Of a stretch of DNA of 64,000 nucleotides, positions 61,658 to 64,000 are shown piece by piece. Both the position numbers and the translations under genes were made by a program. The number at the start of each line of letters is the position of its first letter. Position 1 is the first letter of the stretch. Below the pieces are notes generated by a model, which saw nothing but the letters and a program-made list of their open reading frames with translations, did no database searches and was not told where the DNA came from. The DNA is from Shimazuella soli (GTDB lineage: Bacteria; Bacillota; Bacilli; Thermoactinomycetales; Thermoactinomycetaceae): positions 234,269 to 298,268 of the forward strand of contig NZ_JAKWBN010000001.1 of assembly GCF_022511585.1 (NCBI RefSeq), given 5' to 3'.

Positions 61658-62134
61658 ATGAAAGATATGTATACCTTTATGATTACGGGAGAACGAGGTT
61701 TCCCAAATATAAAGATACCAATGTCTTTTTTATTACAAAGCCCTTTTCTTGTCTTCAACTTACTTCGAAGATACAAACAGTTGGAAGGGAATAAAAAGTT
61801 GCATATGTTAGAAAACATCAAGACAGATTGTTCTATCGATCTACACAATGAAAGAATGAGATATTTATTCGCCAGAAAAATAGCTGGACTAACAATTCTT
61901 TGGATCAATCTGTTTCGCCAAGGAGAGGCGCTTTGTTTAGAGCGAGCGATTATTATTTGTATGGTTTTGCGATCCTTTGGATTGTCAGCAAAAGTGATTA
62001 TTGGAAAGAAACTATCCTTTTCGATGATAGAACGCTTTCCTTTTCATGCTTGGGTGGAACTAGATGGTAAACCGGTGGACGAACATATCGGTGTCCTTGA
62101 TCAATACAAGCGATTAGATGAAATTCCGTCCTAA
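61658..62134 (+). CDS. Lasso peptide B2 leader peptidase (transglutaminase-like)
   Basis: A 158-residue B2 protein. The cysteine-protease triad is visible: Cys93 in QGEALCLERAIII, His130 in FPFHAWVELDG and an Asp in GKPVDE (D141), the Transglut_core3 pattern. It removes the leader from the precursor after the B1 protein delivers it. AAAGGAGG lies eight bases before ATG 61658. It is encoded separately from B1, as in most Gram-positive lasso clusters. The cyclase gene follows after 12 bases. Confidence 0.9.
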   Translation: MKDMYTFMITGERGFPNIKIPMSFLLQSPFLVFNLLRRYKQLEGNKKLHMLENIKTDCSIDLHNERMRYLFARKIAGLTILWINLFRQGEALCLERAIIICMVLRSFGLSAKVIIGKKLSFSMIERFPFHAWVELDGKPVDEHIGVLDQYKRLDEIPS

Positions 62135-62146
62135 AGGAGGAGAAAA

Positions 62147-63835
62147 ATGCTTTTCCGAGAAGAAATTTTAGGTTGTAGCAAAGATGCTGTTACAACTATC
62201 CAGATTAATGGCTGGATTTGGCGAGGGAAATCACCTCACGCTGTGCGATTTTTGCAATTGATACAAACAGATCGTCAAGCTGCTATCAAGGAATTTGAAG
62301 AGATGCTATTGTTTTCTCCTGAGCAATTATTGCGTTCGATTGAAGGTAATTTTATATTTACTTACTGGAATGCGGAAAAACAGAGAGGTGTTCTATTCAA
62401 AAGTCTATTGTGCAAACACTCCCTCTATTATACCAACGATCACATGGGGCTATCTTGGTCTACCAATCCTTTACAGATTTGTTCTCAAAATTACATGGAT
62501 GCAGTGAAGGAAAAGTATTTGCTAGTTGCCTGTTTAGAAGATAGCATTCCTTCAACAGATTCCTACTACAAGGGGATAAATAGAATTTCAGCAGGGAACT
62601 TAGCGATGATTCATATGGATGAATTACAGTTAAAAACCATCGATAGCCTTTCTCCTACTCCACTCAACAAGAAACAAAGATTAGAAGACTTTGCTAGAGA
62701 GAGTAGAAAATTGATCGAAACACATGCGAGTAAATGTTTATCTGGATGTAAAAAAGTTGCCGTTATCTTGAGTGGTGGCTTAGATTCCAGTGTTGCAATT
62801 ACTAGTCTACGAAAACTCGGCTTTGATGTTGTAGGAATACATTGGTTATTTGCAGATATTCCTCATGCGGATGAGAGTAAGTATGCCGAGTGGATAAGTT
62901 CGTATCTTCAGGTACCGCTTATTGAAATCGATGCAATGGAAACCATTTCAAACAGTGAATATCTTAAACTGGAATGGGATTTTCACTCTCCTTATCCGCA
63001 TCCGTTCTATCGCTTATTTGAACAAACATTAGATATTTGTTCTAGGTTGGGAATATCCGTATGTTCTAGTGGATACTTTGGAGATGTCATTTTTGGACCA
63101 AATGATCCCTGGAAGGTAGATCTCACTAATGTTTTTCGGAACATTCCCGTTTCCGATGGATTGAAATGGCTATGGGAATATTGGCAAATTCCAAAGTTGA
63201 AAAAGCGAAACTTAGCTCATGATAGGTTCTTTTATTACCAATCCTATTTATCAGAAGATAGCAAGCAGCGGATAGAAAACGAAGAGATGAAACAATATCA
63301 AAGGGAAAAAAAGAGTTTTATCGAGCAAATGTTGCAGTCCTTTGATAATGAAACAGATAGTGTATTGGAAACCCATCTCTATGAGAAAAAAGGAGTTTTA
63401 CCTTTTCATTTGTATGCATCGAAAGAGTTGATGGAATTTTCCCTACATATACCATTCGCTTTTAGAATGATGCCAAGTGGGGCACAGGAGTATATTAAAC
63501 CAATTATGAGACTGATCTATCCAGATATGCCACCTGCTATTCTAATAAGAAATCACCGCCAAATTATGAATGCATTCAATGAAAGCTATGTAATGAAAAA
63601 TAAAGCTCAAATCTTAGCCCTATTAAATGATGATTCATATTTGGCGAAATACAAGGTGATTGATCCAATAAAACTAATACAGATTTCAAATGATACAAAA
63701 ACGTGGGCTTCCGCTGCATCAGGAATCATTCGCTGTTGCATGGTGGAGATTTGGATGAGAGGACTGAAAAGAAAAGGTGAGAGGAAGGGAAGGACAAATG
63801 TCATACCAATTACACCCAGAAGTAAAGTGGAGTGA
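62147..63835 (+). CDS. Lasso peptide macrolactam synthetase C (asparagine synthetase-like)
   Basis: A 562-residue protein related to asparagine synthetase B. Residues 1-165 are the degenerate N-terminal glutaminase-like domain; residues 175-540 form the synthetase domain with the ATP pyrophosphatase loop ILSGGLDSSVA (209-215 SGGLDSS). In lasso clusters this enzyme adenylates the Asp/Glu side chain and closes the ring while the tail is threaded. There is no N-terminal catalytic Cys (position 2 is Leu), as usual for lasso C proteins. AAAGGAGGAG precedes ATG 62147. Confidence 0.92.
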   Translation: MLFREEILGCSKDAVTTIQINGWIWRGKSPHAVRFLQLIQTDRQAAIKEFEEMLLFSPEQLLRSIEGNFIFTYWNAEKQRGVLFKSLLCKHSLYYTNDHMGLSWSTNPLQICSQNYMDAVKEKYLLVACLEDSIPSTDSYYKGINRISAGNLAMIHMDELQLKTIDSLSPTPLNKKQRLEDFARESRKLIETHASKCLSGCKKVAVILSGGLDSSVAITSLRKLGFDVVGIHWLFADIPHADESKYAEWISSYLQVPLIEIDAMETISNSEYLKLEWDFHSPYPHPFYRLFEQTLDICSRLGISVCSSGYFGDVIFGPNDPWKVDLTNVFRNIPVSDGLKWLWEYWQIPKLKKRNLAHDRFFYYQSYLSEDSKQRIENEEMKQYQREKKSFIEQMLQSFDNETDSVLETHLYEKKGVLPFHLYASKELMEFSLHIPFAFRMMPSGAQEYIKPIMRLIYPDMPPAILIRNHRQIMNAFNESYVMKNKAQILALLNDDSYLAKYKVIDPIKLIQISNDTKTWASAASGIIRCCMVEIWMRGLKRKGERKGRTNVIPITPRSKVE

Positions 63836-64000
63836 AGTACAAGGAGATCATTCTTTGTTAGATAAACGAACAGGGGAATATTTTGGATTGAATAGAACAG
63901 GTGGAATTGTTTTTACTAGTTTGTTAACTTCCAAAAGTGATCCAGAAGCATTGGACTTGGTAGCAAAAGCATTACATGCACCGATGGAAGCTGTGGAATC
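63798..64000 (+). CDS. Lasso peptide B1 protein (PqqD-like), 3' end outside window
   Basis: The first 67 residues are visible: SYQLHPEVKWSEVQGDHSLLDKRTGEYFGLNRTGGIVF matches PqqD-like RiPP recognition elements (three strands, then helices), which bind the leader and guide B2. GAAGGGAAGG precedes ATG 63798. It overlaps the C gene by 38 bases, so its translation is coupled. The rest of the gene and any transporter or kinase lie beyond the window. Confidence 0.85.
   Translation, partial: MSYQLHPEVKWSEVQGDHSLLDKRTGEYFGLNRTGGIVFTSLLTSKSDPEALDLVAKALHAPMEAVE

Overview
The window comes from a low-GC, endospore-forming Firmicute of the order Bacillales. Evidence: an alpha/beta-type and a gamma-type small acid-soluble spore protein, RicF/YlbF, CymR, a bifunctional Rel, T-box leaders, a 6S RNA downstream of aspS, and the block alaS - ireB - ruvX - DUF1292 - mltG - pbpI in Bacillus-like order. 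The MinD/MinE pair and overall gene complement would suit the family Thermoactinomycetaceae, but that is inference. There are no rRNA or tRNA genes, CRISPR arrays or insertion sequences.

Layout. 0-5.5 kb: RicF end, a zinc-ribbon protein, minD-minE, a two-Myb-repeat regulator, small spore-type genes. 5.6-13.7 kb: a subtilisin-like protease, the repeat-rich gamma SASP, psd with a degenerate rhomboid, an MFS transporter and a DUF2339 giant membrane protein behind a structured leader. 14-24.3 kb: greA, a nuclease/ATPase pair (yhaO-yhaN), truncated haemoglobin, rel-dtd, tkt. 26-38.7 kb: T-box-controlled hisS-aspS, 6S RNA, yqfW, rarA, cymR-iscS, recD2 and small companions. 39.5-51.7 kb: AI-2E family protein, GNAT, acyltransferase and TetR genes, T-box-controlled alaS, ireB-ruvX-DUF1292-mltG-pbpI. 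51.8-58.6 kb: a zone with decayed gene fragments, a NUDIX protein, a BaiN/HI0933 flavoprotein and three lipoproteins.

The most interesting region is the right end. A TPR-containing XRE regulator (59.8 kb) is followed by a lasso-peptide operon: a 42-residue precursor gene, the B2 leader peptidase, the asparagine-synthetase-like cyclase C, and the start of the PqqD-like B1 gene, which is cut by the window edge. The precursor has a clear lasso leader, but its predicted core would begin with glutamine under the usual threonine rule, which is atypical.

A second theme is a scatter of short genes that look compositionally foreign (visibly more GC-rich and richer in G/C-ending codons than the AT-rich background) at 24.4-25.9, 39.1-39.5, 58.7-59.1 and 59.4 kb. 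Each sits as its own unit between housekeeping genes and is followed by a long GC-rich hairpin, in most cases without a U-tract. One encodes a stand-alone, duplicated copy of the helical N-domain of pyrimidine nucleoside phosphorylases; the others match no family I recognise. Other notable points are a rhomboid-like protein without catalytic residues, a nested hairpin plus terminator ahead of the DUF2339 gene, and a short set of sequence blocks shared by two intergenic regions 31 kb apart.
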